NCBI RefSeq assembly: GCF_907164905.1
Contig: NZ_CAJRAF010000001.1
Coordinates: forward strand, 1,902,800-1,966,799
DNA length: 64,000 bases
Direction: 5' to 3'
Source of the DNA: Dyadobacter sp. CECT 9275
GTDB lineage: Bacteria; Bacteroidota; Bacteroidia; Cytophagales; Spirosomataceae
A program made the translations under genes and the position numbers. Below the pieces are notes generated by a model. It ran no database searches and was not told the DNA's origin. It saw nothing but the letters and a program-made list of their open reading frames with translations. Positions 18,504 to 27,816 of this stretch are shown piece after piece; within the stretch, counting starts at the first letter, position 1, and every line of letters begins with the position of its first letter.

Positions 18504-20327
18504 TTAATTGGCAATGGAATCTGTGAGAGAATCGATAAATGAAATGATATGATCAATTTCAGCAGCTGTTAAATTCAGGGGATTGGGCGAGAGCGTCTGG
18601 TCCGTTATACCCAGGCCCAGCCCGGTACCTCCGCCGCGGTTGTAAAACTCCATCAGTGAGTTCAATGTTTGAAATGAACCATTATGCATATAAGGAGCAG
18701 TTTTTGACGCATTTCTGACGGTGGGTGTTTTGAACGCCCCCTTGTAGTAACGGATATGGAAGAGATCGTATCGTCCCAGGTCATCGTCCTTCCTTGGGTG
18801 CTCAGGGTCTTCATTTTCGGGAGTGCCCAGCACTTCCACTTCAGAAATGTCATAAAGAGGTGGCAAAAGCGAATTGAAATAGGGCAGAAAATGACAGGTA
18901 CCGCATTGGGCCTTGCCCATAAAAAGATTAAATCCCGTAATTTGTTCAGAGGATAATGCCTCTTTATCTCCTGCAATGTACCTGTCAAAAGGCGAGTTCA
19001 TTGGGCTGAGGCTGGCTACGTAAGCGGCCAGGGAGACGGCAATTTCGGAAAGGCCCGTTTCTTTGCTATTTTTATCCGGAAAAGCGGCCTTAAAAAGGGG
19101 ACTGTATTTTTCGCTTCCAATAATCCTTTCACTAAGTAGTTCCTCGTTACCATCCATTTCCAACGGATTGAAAATTACATTTTTAATCTGGTCTTCGAGC
19201 GTGGCAGCCCGGCCGTCCCAAAACTGCATGTGTTGCTGGCCAGCATATAAGAGGGTGGGAGTATGACGCTTTAAAACGGAGCCAGCATGCAGTGAAGGGC
19301 TTTTTACAAGGTTATCGTTAAAATAATTCTGGGGTTGATGGCAGCTGGCACAGCTGTTAACCTGTTTGCCGGAAAGCGCTTTGTCATGAAACAGCATTTT
19401 GCCCAGGTTTTGTATATCCTTGTTTTTAAGCGTATCATCCGTCAACCCGATATTGCGGAAAGCGTCAGGACTGAAAATATGGCTGGCCTGATGATTGAGA
19501 TGGGTAGTGGAATTAATATCCAATCCCAACTTTCGGGTGAGTATCCCAAGTTCTTTTTGCAGCGGCAACCCGATCTGCGTCAGGAATTTCATTCTGTCAA
19601 ATGAGTCAAAATCCTGGGATGCCGATAAGGATCTAACCGCAAGGTCCAGCAGTGTCACAAGGGTTTTACTACCCGGCGGGTCTTGGTTGAGATATGGTTT
19701 TAAAACATACTGCAAAGCGCTCATTGCCTCACCTGATTCGGCAATCCCGGTTTTAAGTGAAGGGGCATCATAACCTGCAAGAGATAAGGCCATGATACGG
19801 ATCAGCTCAATTCTCAGACTTTCCAGTACCTGTTCGTCACTGATCTCGAACTGGTACAGCAATGATTTTAAGTCTTGTACCGAAGTATACAGCGCGTCCG
19901 CGTGAAGCAGCAACGCTTGTTTGTTGTGTAGTACTTCCGGATCATATAACAGGGCCTCAATCTGCTGAAACCCCATGGGTTCCACCAGTTCAAGTGTGGG
20001 CTCTTCCACTTCAAAAACCGGAGCGGCATTGTACATCCGTGTTTCACTGTGAAAGAAATATTCCGTAAAAAATTCAATACTTTTAAAATGCAGGCGACTT
20101 ACAGCAAGTTGTTTGCGGGCTTTGATAACGGAAGAGGTATCTGCGCTGAGCATGCTGATCGCATCATACAGATCCTTTGTTGACTGAGCGAGTGCCCCGG
20201 TATTTTTTACGAAATATTCCAGCGTCAGGTCCGTACCGATGGGCTGCTTGTTACTCTTCTGGCTGGCTTTAAAAGAGATAAGCAGAAATGCAGGTAGGGC
20301 GAGAAGTAGCAGCGTTTTCCGTTTCAT
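18504..20327 (-). CDS. MauG/cytochrome c peroxidase-type diheme protein with imelysin-like N-terminus
   Basis: A 607-residue protein starting at ATG 20327 (a TTG codon just before could also serve). After a signal peptide, residues ~30-250 are helical with imelysin-like features: 'LKSIEFF'-type helix and 'MGFQQIEALLYD', where imelysins have a GxHxxE motif (here Q replaces H). The C-terminal half is a diheme peroxidase with 'CASCHQPQNYF' and 'CGTCHFLPYF', plus 'KTPTVRNASKTAPYMHNGSF'. It acts in the periplasm. Co-transcription with the phosphatase downstream suggests a shared condition, perhaps phosphate or metal stress; that is a guess. Confidence 0.88.
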   Translation of the reverse strand: MKRKTLLLLALPAFLLISFKASQKSNKQPIGTDLTLEYFVKNTGALAQSTKDLYDAISMLSADTSSVIKARKQLAVSRLHFKSIEFFTEYFFHSETRMYNAAPVFEVEEPTLELVEPMGFQQIEALLYDPEVLHNKQALLLHADALYTSVQDLKSLLYQFEISDEQVLESLRIELIRIMALSLAGYDAPSLKTGIAESGEAMSALQYVLKPYLNQDPPGSKTLVTLLDLAVRSLSASQDFDSFDRMKFLTQIGLPLQKELGILTRKLGLDINSTTHLNHQASHIFSPDAFRNIGLTDDTLKNKDIQNLGKMLFHDKALSGKQVNSCASCHQPQNYFNDNLVKSPSLHAGSVLKRHTPTLLYAGQQHMQFWDGRAATLEDQIKNVIFNPLEMDGNEELLSERIIGSEKYSPLFKAAFPDKNSKETGLSEIAVSLAAYVASLSPMNSPFDRYIAGDKEALSSEQITGFNLFMGKAQCGTCHFLPYFNSLLPPLYDISEVEVLGTPENEDPEHPRKDDDLGRYDLFHIRYYKGAFKTPTVRNASKTAPYMHNGSFQTLNSLMEFYNRGGGTGLGLGITDQTLSPNPLNLTAAEIDHIISFIDSLTDSIAN

Positions 20328-20496
20328 CAAGTCAATTGCTATGACAATAGTACTGCCCGAAGTTGAGAAGAGACCGTTTTCTGAGAAGAAAAAATTATTA
20401 ATTTATTGTTAACTGGTGGGAAACTCAGATGGGAATACGGGATGTGTTGCACAGCGCCGCTTGCATTCTGAAGATATGGATCAACAGGCAGGGAAG

Positions 20497-20539
20497 AAAA
20501 AAGCCGGAGCATTTCCTGATAAGGACCACCCCGGCTTTT
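20497..20539 (-). terminator. Terminator after msrB
   Basis: Read on the minus strand, AAAAGCCGG pairs with CCGGCTTTT across a ~24 base loop and is followed by more T. It lies 20 bp past the msrB stop. Confidence 0.75.
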
Positions 20540-20559
20540 CAAATATCCGATTCTGCAAA

Positions 20560-21126
20560 CTAACTGCCGCTCTCCGATTTTTTTGTTTTGTTATATTTTT
20601 TCTCGGCTGTTTGAGCTTTTTCAAAATCCAGTACCACCCCGTTGATACAATAACGCAAACCTGTTGGCGGAGGGCCATCGTTAAAAACATGGCCCAGGTG
20701 AGAGTCACATCTGCCACACATTACCTCGGTACGTTCCATACCATAACTTTTGTCGCTGGCATAGATAATCGATTTTTTACTTATGGGCTCGTAGAAGCTC
20801 GGCCACCCGCAGCCGCTTTCAAATTTTGTATCACTTTTGAAAAGGGCGTTACCGCAAACGGCGCAGTAATAAGTACCAATTTCTTTGGAATGCTCAAACG
20901 GGCTGGTATTAGGCCGTTCTGTTCCTTTCAGGCGCGCCACCTCATATACCTCGGGGGTGAGCAGATTCTTCCATTCCTCATTGGATTTCTTCACTTTTTT
21001 GGTATCAGTTCTGCTGAAGGGTATATCGCTTTTTTTCTCAGCGGGTTTGTTGTCCGATTGTCCGTAACAATCATATAACATAACGGCCAACACGCAAGTC
21101 ATCAGGCTCATTGCGATCTGTTTCAT
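20560..21126 (-). CDS. msrB: Exported peptide-methionine (R)-S-oxide reductase
   Basis: A 188-residue protein that reduces methionine-R-sulfoxide in proteins. ATG 21126 begins a signal or lipoprotein-like N-terminus ('MKQIAMSLMTCVLAVMLYDC'), so the enzyme is probably periplasmic. The zinc Cys pairs are in 'CAVCGNALF' and 'CGRCDSHLG', and the catalytic Cys lies in 'RYCINGVVLDF'. It is a single-domain MsrB, and a terminator follows. Confidence 0.93.
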   Translation of the reverse strand: MKQIAMSLMTCVLAVMLYDCYGQSDNKPAEKKSDIPFSRTDTKKVKKSNEEWKNLLTPEVYEVARLKGTERPNTSPFEHSKEIGTYYCAVCGNALFKSDTKFESGCGWPSFYEPISKKSIIYASDKSYGMERTEVMCGRCDSHLGHVFNDGPPPTGLRYCINGVVLDFEKAQTAEKKYNKTKKSESGS

Positions 21127-21222
21127 ACTGTTACTGGTTTGATGTACAGTTGATATACGATAAAATTGCTGAAAAGGTTGACCTTTCCTCAACTTTCTTT
21201 TGAGGCATTTAGCTTTGAGATA

Positions 21223-21954
21223 TTACAAAAACACACCGAGGTCTTTCAGTCCCAGCATACGGGAGGAGGTGAATCCTTCGCCGTAGGGAACCCCAATGGC
21301 GTGGCCCATTTCGCGTGCGCGGGCAATAATAAACTCAAGGAAATCGGGTGTGGAGATATAGCTCTGCGGCTCGTTGCTTAGCGCGTTATACTCAGGAACA
21401 TGAAACTGACTTTTAAATTCGCGGATGGCCTGCAGCTTCTGCTCATGCACCTCCGAAATATCGATCACAAAATCGGGTTGGATATAACGATCCTGGATGG
21501 CGTGAAAAACATTTTTGGGCCGCCAGGCTTCCTGTTCGGTACCCTTTTCGTCCAGGGTTTTGATCATCCGGAGGCCCGCATAAAAGCAGCTGTCCGCAAC
21601 GAGCCTGCCACCACGGCCATGGTCAGGATGACGGTCGTCAATGGCGTTCGTGATAACAATATCCGGGCGGTACTTCCTGATAAAAGGAATAATGGCCTTT
21701 TGCTGATCCTCGCTGTTGGTAAAGAAGGCGTCGGACAGTCCAACATTTTCCCTGACAGATACGTTTAAAACCCGAGCGGCGTTTTGCGCCTCCTGCAACC
21801 TGCCTTCGGGTGTCCCGCGCGTGCCGAGTTCTCCCCGGGTAAGATCCACAATACCCACTTTTTTTCCGAGCGCGATCTGCGTAAGCAAGGTCCCGGCGCA
21901 ACACAGTTCCACGTCGTCCGGATGTGCGGTAATGGCAAGTATATCAAGTTTCAT
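21223..21954 (-). CDS. bshB1: Bacillithiol biosynthesis deacetylase
   Basis: A 243-residue PIG-L family zinc deacetylase that removes acetate from GlcNAc-malate in bacillithiol synthesis. ATG 21954 gives the canonical start 'MKLDILAITAHPDDVELCCAG' (shown in part), with metal ligands in AHPDD and in 'RHPDHGRG'. The C-terminus 'GEGFTSSRMLGLKDL' is characteristic of BshB1. It starts 7 bp after the M23 peptidase gene, so they share a transcript. Confidence 0.92.
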   Translation of the reverse strand: MKLDILAITAHPDDVELCCAGTLLTQIALGKKVGIVDLTRGELGTRGTPEGRLQEAQNAARVLNVSVRENVGLSDAFFTNSEDQQKAIIPFIRKYRPDIVITNAIDDRHPDHGRGGRLVADSCFYAGLRMIKTLDEKGTEQEAWRPKNVFHAIQDRYIQPDFVIDISEVHEQKLQAIREFKSQFHVPEYNALSNEPQSYISTPDFLEFIIARAREMGHAIGVPYGEGFTSSRMLGLKDLGVFL

Positions 21955-21961
21955 TTTATAG

Positions 21962-23035
21962 CTATTTGATGCGCAGCTTCTGCCCAAGGCGTAAAGTTGA
22001 GCGCGTAGAAATTCGGTTCCTTCTTGCAATAGACGATACACTCACACCATAGCGCGATGCAATGGAAGAAAGAGTATCTCCGGATCGTACTTTATGCAGT
22101 ACGGATCGGGTATAGGAAGCAGGAGCATCACCGGATTCAAATTCACTTTTACTTGACTTGCCCCTTAAATGGTTCCATACCTCACTGGTAAGCATAAAAT
22201 GGTCGGAGCGGATTTGCTTTTGCTCCCAGTCAAAAATATTACGGGGATCAAAAGGATTTCCCTCGTAGCGGTTTTCATAATGCAAATGTGACCCCGTGCT
22301 TCTTCCCGTATTTCCGCCCAGGCCAATGACCTCCCCGGCTTTCACAATCTGCCCGGACTCAACCAGCTGTTTGGACAAATGGCCGTACAATGTTTCCAGT
22401 CCGTTATAGTGCCTCACCACAATAAAACGCCCATAACCGCTTCCATCCCAGGCTACAATCCTGATCATTCCGTCGTAGGTACTGCGGACAGAATCGCCCG
22501 TATCCAGGTCCAGATCTGTACCATTGTGCCAGCGGCCCCAGCGGTAACCAAAATTGGATGTAGGCCGGGTGATGGTCATGGGGGTACTCCACAGGCGGTT
22601 TATTGCGGGGTCATACAATTTAAGATCTATGGGCTCGTCAAAGTCAAGCGGATTAAGGCCATAGGGATTAATGATACGGGCATCCCAGATGGCGTAATAT
22701 TCTGCAGCTTTTACCCAGTCGTCTCCCACGAGCAGGGAATCCACCATTTCTACTACCTCGGGCTCTCCTTCATCCAGTGTGGAAGTATCTTCACTCACAA
22801 CCGGATTAAGCGGTTTTACAGGTTCAAACTGGCTCTGAAATTTAAGATTTGAACTTTCTACCTGGTATTCATCCTCGACCTGTGGTGTTGCAGCTTTTGT
22901 GGGACCTTCATTTCCGTTGTTACCGGTCTGGTTGATTTTTGGGTTATTTTTAAATTTACCCCGTTCCTGTGCCTGCGCGTTTTGCGAGATGATGCACACC
23001 AATATCAACAAACCTGTAATAAGCGTTCCTTTCAT
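21962..23035 (-). CDS. M23 family metallopeptidase with C-terminal LysM
   Basis: A 357-residue secreted protein with signal peptide ending 'NAQAQ'. A low-complexity linker leads to the lysostaphin-type M23 domain (residues ~160-270; zinc ligands in 'RWHNGTDLDLDTGD' and 'GSHLHYENR'; 'LYGHLSK' is also present). A LysM domain closes the protein ('VRSGDTLSSIASRYGVSVSSI', 'RLGQKLRIK'). It is expected to cut or bind peptidoglycan at the cell wall. First gene of an operon with bshB1. Confidence 0.92.
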   Translation of the reverse strand: MKGTLITGLLILVCIISQNAQAQERGKFKNNPKINQTGNNGNEGPTKAATPQVEDEYQVESSNLKFQSQFEPVKPLNPVVSEDTSTLDEGEPEVVEMVDSLLVGDDWVKAAEYYAIWDARIINPYGLNPLDFDEPIDLKLYDPAINRLWSTPMTITRPTSNFGYRWGRWHNGTDLDLDTGDSVRSTYDGMIRIVAWDGSGYGRFIVVRHYNGLETLYGHLSKQLVESGQIVKAGEVIGLGGNTGRSTGSHLHYENRYEGNPFDPRNIFDWEQKQIRSDHFMLTSEVWNHLRGKSSKSEFESGDAPASYTRSVLHKVRSGDTLSSIASRYGVSVSSIARRNRISTRSTLRLGQKLRIK

Positions 23036-23050
23036 AAATAAAAATACCGC

Positions 23051-23082
23051 CAGCTTACTTAACAGGGCCCTTAAGTAAGCTG
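23051..23082 (-). terminator. Perfect 12-bp stem-loop between trxB and the M23 gene
   Basis: CAGCTTACTTAA and TTAAGTAAGCTG flank an 8-base loop CAGGGCCC. On the minus strand the stem is followed by a T-rich stretch. It probably ends the trxB transcript. Confidence 0.7.
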
Positions 23083-23113
23083 ACTTTTAAATTTCTAACT
23101 GTTTTGGGTTATT

Positions 23114-24073
23114 CTAAGCGGTCTCTTCCATCGCCACTTCCACCTCTCTTTCCACCAGGAAACGCTCTGCATCCAAAGCCGCCATACAACCGGTTCCGGC
23201 AGCTGTTACTGCCTGGCGGTATACATTGTCCTGGGCGTCACCACAGGCAAATACGCCTTTGATGTTGGTGCACGAACTTCCTTTGATGGTCTGGATATAT
23301 CCGGTTTCGTCCATGTGGAGGTAACCTTTGAAAATATCCGTATTGGGTTTATGGCCAATTGCAACGAAGAAACCGGTTGCTGTAAGTACGCTTTCTTCGC
23401 CGGTTTTATTGTTTCGTACCAAAACACTTTCCAGTTCTTCCTCTCCGTTCAGTCTGACGGTTTCGGTATTCCAGAGAATTTCGATATTGGGAAGTGTCTC
23501 CAAACGTTTCTGCATGATCTTGGAGGCGCGCATTTCGTCGCGTCTTACCAGCAGGTAAACTTTACGGCAAAGTTTGGCAAGATAACTGGCTTCTTCCGCA
23601 GCCGTGTCTCCTGCCCCAACCACTACAACGTCCTGGCCACGGAAAAAGAAACCATCACAAACGGCACAAGCGGAAACGCCGCGGCCATTCAGCCTTTCTT
23701 CGCCATCAATGCCCAGCCATTTGGCAGAAGCGCCAGTGGAAATAATGACTGCATTGGCTTCAATTTCTTTTTTGCCGTCAATGATCACTTTATGCGGATA
23801 ACCGGTGAAATCTACCTCGGTTGCCATGCCGTAACGGATATCCGTTCCGAACCTTCTGGCTTGTTTTTCAAAATTAATCATCATTTCCGGGCCTGAAATA
23901 CCATCAGGATAGCCCGGGTAGTTATCCACTTCGGTAGTGATGGTAAGTTGTCCGCCAGGCTGTGAGCCCTGGTATAAAACCGGATTAAGTCCGGCCCGTG
24001 AAGCGTATATGGCAGCGGTGTAACCGGCAGGGCCGGAACCGATAATCAGACAGTCAATTTTTTCGGGTGTCAT
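23114..24073 (-). CDS. trxB: Thioredoxin-disulfide reductase
   Basis: A 319-residue flavoprotein that reduces thioredoxin with NADPH. FAD motif 'IIGSGPAGYTAAIYASRAG' at residues ~10-28, redox pair 'CAVCDG' near 140, NADPH motif 'VVGAGDTAAEEASYLAKL', and C-terminal 'GVFACGDAQDNVYRQAVTAAGTG'. Length and motifs match bacterial low-Mr TrxB. ATG start at 24073. Confidence 0.96.
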   Translation of the reverse strand: MTPEKIDCLIIGSGPAGYTAAIYASRAGLNPVLYQGSQPGGQLTITTEVDNYPGYPDGISGPEMMINFEKQARRFGTDIRYGMATEVDFTGYPHKVIIDGKKEIEANAVIISTGASAKWLGIDGEERLNGRGVSACAVCDGFFFRGQDVVVVGAGDTAAEEASYLAKLCRKVYLLVRRDEMRASKIMQKRLETLPNIEILWNTETVRLNGEEELESVLVRNNKTGEESVLTATGFFVAIGHKPNTDIFKGYLHMDETGYIQTIKGSSCTNIKGVFACGDAQDNVYRQAVTAAGTGCMAALDAERFLVEREVEVAMEETA

Positions 24074-24245
24074 CAGAATTCTTTCGGGTAATATTTAGTA
24101 TTTCGTTTTTTCATTCCGGCTCGGGAAGTCTGCGCCACCTTTACCTGAATAGTGTGGGGGTATCTTATATTAACACCATTTCACCGATGAGTGAACATAA
24201 GTTGGGGTACAAAAGTGCGAAATTTCCTTCCGTTATCCAAGTTTC

Positions 24246-26141
24246 TTAAAGGATGCGCCACTCAATCCGCCTGTTTTTCTGCCTGTTTTCTTCCGAATTA
24301 TTTGGTACTGCTGGTACAGTTTTACCATAACCTTTTGCCAGAAGCCGATCGGGCGAAATTCCTGAATTTTTAAGAAAATTGGTTACCGATATGGCGCGCT
24401 GCCGGGAGAGTTCCAGATTAGCGGCGTCTGCCCCTACGTCATCGGTATGTCCGGCAATTTCTATCCGGACTGTTTTGTTTTCGGAGAGGAAACCAGCGAG
24501 CCGGTTCAGCTCCACTTTTGATTTTTCGTCCAGTTCATAAGAGCCAGTCCGGAAGAAAATGTTGTGCAGCACTTCCACCCGATTTTTCTCTATACTTTCC
24601 AGAGGTATTTCCAGATTAACGGTGGATGCAGAGTCGCGCACACTGAAGGATAAACTTTTAAAAAGGTACCCCTCCGCAGAAACATAAAAGGCGTAATCGC
24701 TTCCCTGGTTCAGTACCGCCAGGAAACTTCCGGTTTTAGGGTCAGCCTGGTAGGTACCTACCTTGTTTTGTGTCTGCAGATCGAACAGGTCTATATGCCC
24801 GGTAACGGGTTCTGATGTTTTTTTATCGATAATTTTTCCCTTGGCGTACCGGGTCGGGATAATCATCTCTCTTAATTTTCGGGGAAGTTCAAAAGTGAAA
24901 AGCATGGGTTTCCCATTGCGGGTACTTTCGTCGGTATAATAGGCCCGGATGCCATCAGAAGCGATGAACATTCCCACCTGGTCTGTTACGGTGTTAATGG
25001 GATATCCGATATTGACAGGGGCCGCCCAGGTGGTATCCGATAACCGGGAGATAAAAAGGTCAAAGCCACCCATGCCGGGAAAACCATTCGAAGAGAAGAA
25101 CAGCGTGCGGTTGTTGGCATGAATGAAGGGGGCCACTTCTTCTTCCGGAGAATTGATAGCCATTCCCGCATTTTTAGGTTCATCCCATTCTCCTGTTGCA
25201 TTGACGCGAGCTACCCAGATATCTTTCTTGCCGTATCCGCCGCGGCGGTCGGAAGCAAAGTACAATACCTGCCCGTCGGCCGAAAGGGAAGGTTGAGACT
25301 CCCAGTCGCGGCTGTTGATGACGCCCCCCATATTCACCGGCGTCGACCAGTCGTTTCCTTCCTTGCGGGTAATGTAAAGGTCGCAGCTGCCGTAGCCATC
25401 TTCCCGGTTGCAGGCCGTAAATACGAGCGTTCGTCCATCGGCGGAAATGGAACAGGTACCTTCGTTGTTGGCCGAATTGATGGTTTTCGAGATTTGTTCG
25501 GGAACATCCCAGTGTTTCTCAATACGGTGCGTTATGTATATGTTCTCGTCACGTTCGGATGTTAGCCCCGTAAAGATCAGCGTTTCGTTATCAGCCGTTA
25601 ACACCGGAAAGTATTGGGAGCTCAGAAAATTCACGGTATCTCCCAGCGAGTATTTTTTGATGTCAAGAGGTGTTTTTACCGCCTCTTTCGCGAATTTACA
25701 GGAGGCTATCAGTTTTTCTGTGAGCCGGTTAAGGCTGGATTTCGGAGGGAAAAGCGGCAATGCTTTTTCAAAGTAATACTGGGCTGAGTCGTACCGTTCT
25801 GCCTGAAAATGAGCCCGTCCCAGCCATTGGTAACCGGCAGCAGACTGCGGGTCTGCCGGACGTATGACAATTAATCTCTGGAAATATTTTTTGGAAAGAT
25901 CCGCGTTGCGCTGCAGTTCCGAGATCTGTGCCATGCGAAGATTACTTTCGTAATGTCCGGGGTCTGTTTCCAGTACCTTTTCATAGAGGCTGGCCGCCTC
26001 ATGCAACTGCCTTGCCTGCCAGGCCTTTTGTGCTTTTTCGTAAAGATCCCTCGCCTTACGGGAAGAGGGTAAATCCTGGCCCTGAAGAGAACATATCGAA
26101 AGCCAGAAAAGGAGAATCAGACTAGCAAACTGACGGTACAT
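24246..26141 (-). CDS. OmpA family protein with TPR, PD40 propeller and CRD domains (PorE-like)
   Basis: A 631-residue envelope protein. After a signal peptide come TPR-like helices (residues ~25-125), a WD40/PD40 beta-propeller ('GTCSISADGRTLVFTACN', 'SQPSLSADGQVLYFASDRRGG', 'FIHANNRTLFFSSNGFPG'), a carboxypeptidase-regulatory-like domain (~425-495) and a C-terminal OmpA domain ('VRIEIAGHTDDVGADAANLELS', 'SRQRAISVTNFL', 'YGKTVPAVPNN'). This order matches PorE of the T9SS, which ties the secretion machine to peptidoglycan. Other Bacteroidota proteins share the layout, so the PorE role is inferred. The start overlaps the queE stop by 1 base. Confidence 0.85.
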   Translation of the reverse strand: MYRQFASLILLFWLSICSLQGQDLPSSRKARDLYEKAQKAWQARQLHEAASLYEKVLETDPGHYESNLRMAQISELQRNADLSKKYFQRLIVIRPADPQSAAGYQWLGRAHFQAERYDSAQYYFEKALPLFPPKSSLNRLTEKLIASCKFAKEAVKTPLDIKKYSLGDTVNFLSSQYFPVLTADNETLIFTGLTSERDENIYITHRIEKHWDVPEQISKTINSANNEGTCSISADGRTLVFTACNREDGYGSCDLYITRKEGNDWSTPVNMGGVINSRDWESQPSLSADGQVLYFASDRRGGYGKKDIWVARVNATGEWDEPKNAGMAINSPEEEVAPFIHANNRTLFFSSNGFPGMGGFDLFISRLSDTTWAAPVNIGYPINTVTDQVGMFIASDGIRAYYTDESTRNGKPMLFTFELPRKLREMIIPTRYAKGKIIDKKTSEPVTGHIDLFDLQTQNKVGTYQADPKTGSFLAVLNQGSDYAFYVSAEGYLFKSLSFSVRDSASTVNLEIPLESIEKNRVEVLHNIFFRTGSYELDEKSKVELNRLAGFLSENKTVRIEIAGHTDDVGADAANLELSRQRAISVTNFLKNSGISPDRLLAKGYGKTVPAVPNNSEENRQKNRRIEWRIL

Positions 26142-26776
26142 TACGGAATATTCATATACTTATGGGTTTGTAACGACATTTTCCATTTTGGATTGTCTTT
26201 GATGTAGTCAATTATCAAAGGCAGCATCTGTTCGTGTTTACTCCATTCGGGTTGCAAAAGAAGAGTGCAGTCTTCCTTTACCAGTGCAGCATGTTCCTCA
26301 GCAAAATCGAAATCGCTTTTGTTGTAAATAATCGCTTTTAGCTCATTCGCATTTTGGTAAATATCGGGATGCGGTGTTTTGAATTTTTTGGGGGAAAAGC
26401 ACACCCAATCCCAATGGCCTGTGAATGGGTAAACCCCCGATGTTTCGATGTTGGTTTTGAATCCTTCGGCTTTCAGCTGCGTTGTAAGTGCATCGAGATT
26501 GTACATCAACGGTTCGCCTCCGGTAATCACGGCAAGCCTTCCGGGATATTCCAAAGCACCCTGCACAATGGTTTCGATAGAGGTTTTGGGATGGATATCA
26601 GCATCCCATGACTCTTTTACATCGCACCAGTGGCAACCTACCTCACAGCCTCCGAGACGAATGAAATAGGCTGCCTTCCCGCTGTGCTGGCCTTCGCCCT
26701 GTAGCGTGTAAAAGGCCTCCATAAGTGGAAGCTGGTGGGTGATAATGGGTAGTGTTTCGTGAAGCAAAGTGGCCAA
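26141..26776 (-). CDS. queE: 7-carboxy-7-deazaguanine synthase
   Basis: A 211-residue radical SAM enzyme of queuosine (preQ0) synthesis. The CX3CX2C cluster is visible in 'GGCEVGCHWCDVKESWD', preceded by the QueE hallmark 'FYTLQGEGQHSGKAAYFIRL'; 'VITGGEPLMY' follows. The start is TTG 26776; an ATG at 26722 would cut off conserved-looking N-terminal residues. No other que gene is nearby. Confidence 0.9.
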   Translation of the reverse strand: MATLLHETLPIITHQLPLMEAFYTLQGEGQHSGKAAYFIRLGGCEVGCHWCDVKESWDADIHPKTSIETIVQGALEYPGRLAVITGGEPLMYNLDALTTQLKAEGFKTNIETSGVYPFTGHWDWVCFSPKKFKTPHPDIYQNANELKAIIYNKSDFDFAEEHAALVKEDCTLLLQPEWSKHEQMLPLIIDYIKDNPKWKMSLQTHKYMNIP

Positions 26777-26928
26777 GGCAGAATATCAGAAGTTTTTAAA
26801 AATTATCCAAAGATAGCTGGTAACAAAAAATATCGGTAAATAATTTTACAATGGGGGCTAACACCTGGCCAAAACAAAATTTGAACAAATAAGATAGAGC
26901 TCACAGCTCTTTGACAGTAGCGGAATGC

Positions 26929-27633
26929 TTAGAGCGATTGAGAATATTCCAGAAGTTTGATCAAGTCCTGCTCATTCGAGAAGCTGACATTATTTTCAGC
27001 CAAATAGCGGTCGATCTCTTTCCTGTGCCGGGGGAATATTTTAATCAGATTGGCCCTGGAAGCGGGGCGAAAGCGGTCATTTTGATCCATCAAAAAGTAG
27101 CTTGTCGCTTTTTTCAGATATACTACGCCTGCGGTTTTTAACGGTTGAAAATATCCTTTTAAATTTTCCACAGTTGAGTAGGAAGTAATGTTTCCGTCTG
27201 AAAAAATCCTGCCATATCCGGGATAATTGTCGGTGTCGCTCACAATCAGTTCTTGTCTTTTGGTGAGTCTTACTTTATTGAAATTCGCAATTTCCAGGAG
27301 GTGACCCTGATCAGGCCAATAATAAAACAGCAGATCGTCAATGATGATGCGGCTGATAAGATCGTTGTCGGCCAGACGCAATGTGTCATTTTTAGTGCTG
27401 ATAAATAGTATTTCCGAATGCGGGAAACTATAATTGAGCATTGCTTCGGTTTTTTTTCCGCTCCTGAAATAAACGGTTCCTTTCCTGAAATTTTCAAGCA
27501 TAAACCGATCTTTGGCCGGAATTACTTTTGTTATATCGTTATCCCCCTGAACGCGATAAGTATTTTTGAAACTTTGTGCCAACAAATGTGTGCTGACTAA
27601 CAGGTAAACTGGAAGGAGAAAATATACTTTCAT
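26929..27633 (-). CDS. Secreted hypothetical protein
   Basis: A 234-residue protein of no family I recognise. ATG 27633 begins a signal peptide ending 'THLLAQS'. The body is rich in beta-prone segments with charged turns ('FMLENFRKGTVYFRSGKK', 'LLFYYWPDQGHLLEI'), and the C-terminus is helical ('RHRKEIDRYLAENNVSF'). It is probably periplasmic. It sits alone between queE and the divergent mnmE. Confidence 0.7.
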   Translation of the reverse strand: MKVYFLLPVYLLVSTHLLAQSFKNTYRVQGDNDITKVIPAKDRFMLENFRKGTVYFRSGKKTEAMLNYSFPHSEILFISTKNDTLRLADNDLISRIIIDDLLFYYWPDQGHLLEIANFNKVRLTKRQELIVSDTDNYPGYGRIFSDGNITSYSTVENLKGYFQPLKTAGVVYLKKATSYFLMDQNDRFRPASRANLIKIFPRHRKEIDRYLAENNVSFSNEQDLIKLLEYSQSL

Positions 27634-27816
27634 GACCGGAAGGGTGTAGAGTAGCAAATGGTGACCTGAAAATACAACTAATTGATGGTAAAAGTTACTT
27701 TTTGGTGCATTTTGAATGCGGAATTTAAGCAATCAATAAGTGTCACTTGCCGATAGCTAATTTATTAGCACCATCTCTTGTTCAGATTATCGGATACTGA
27801 ATACGATATTTGCAGT

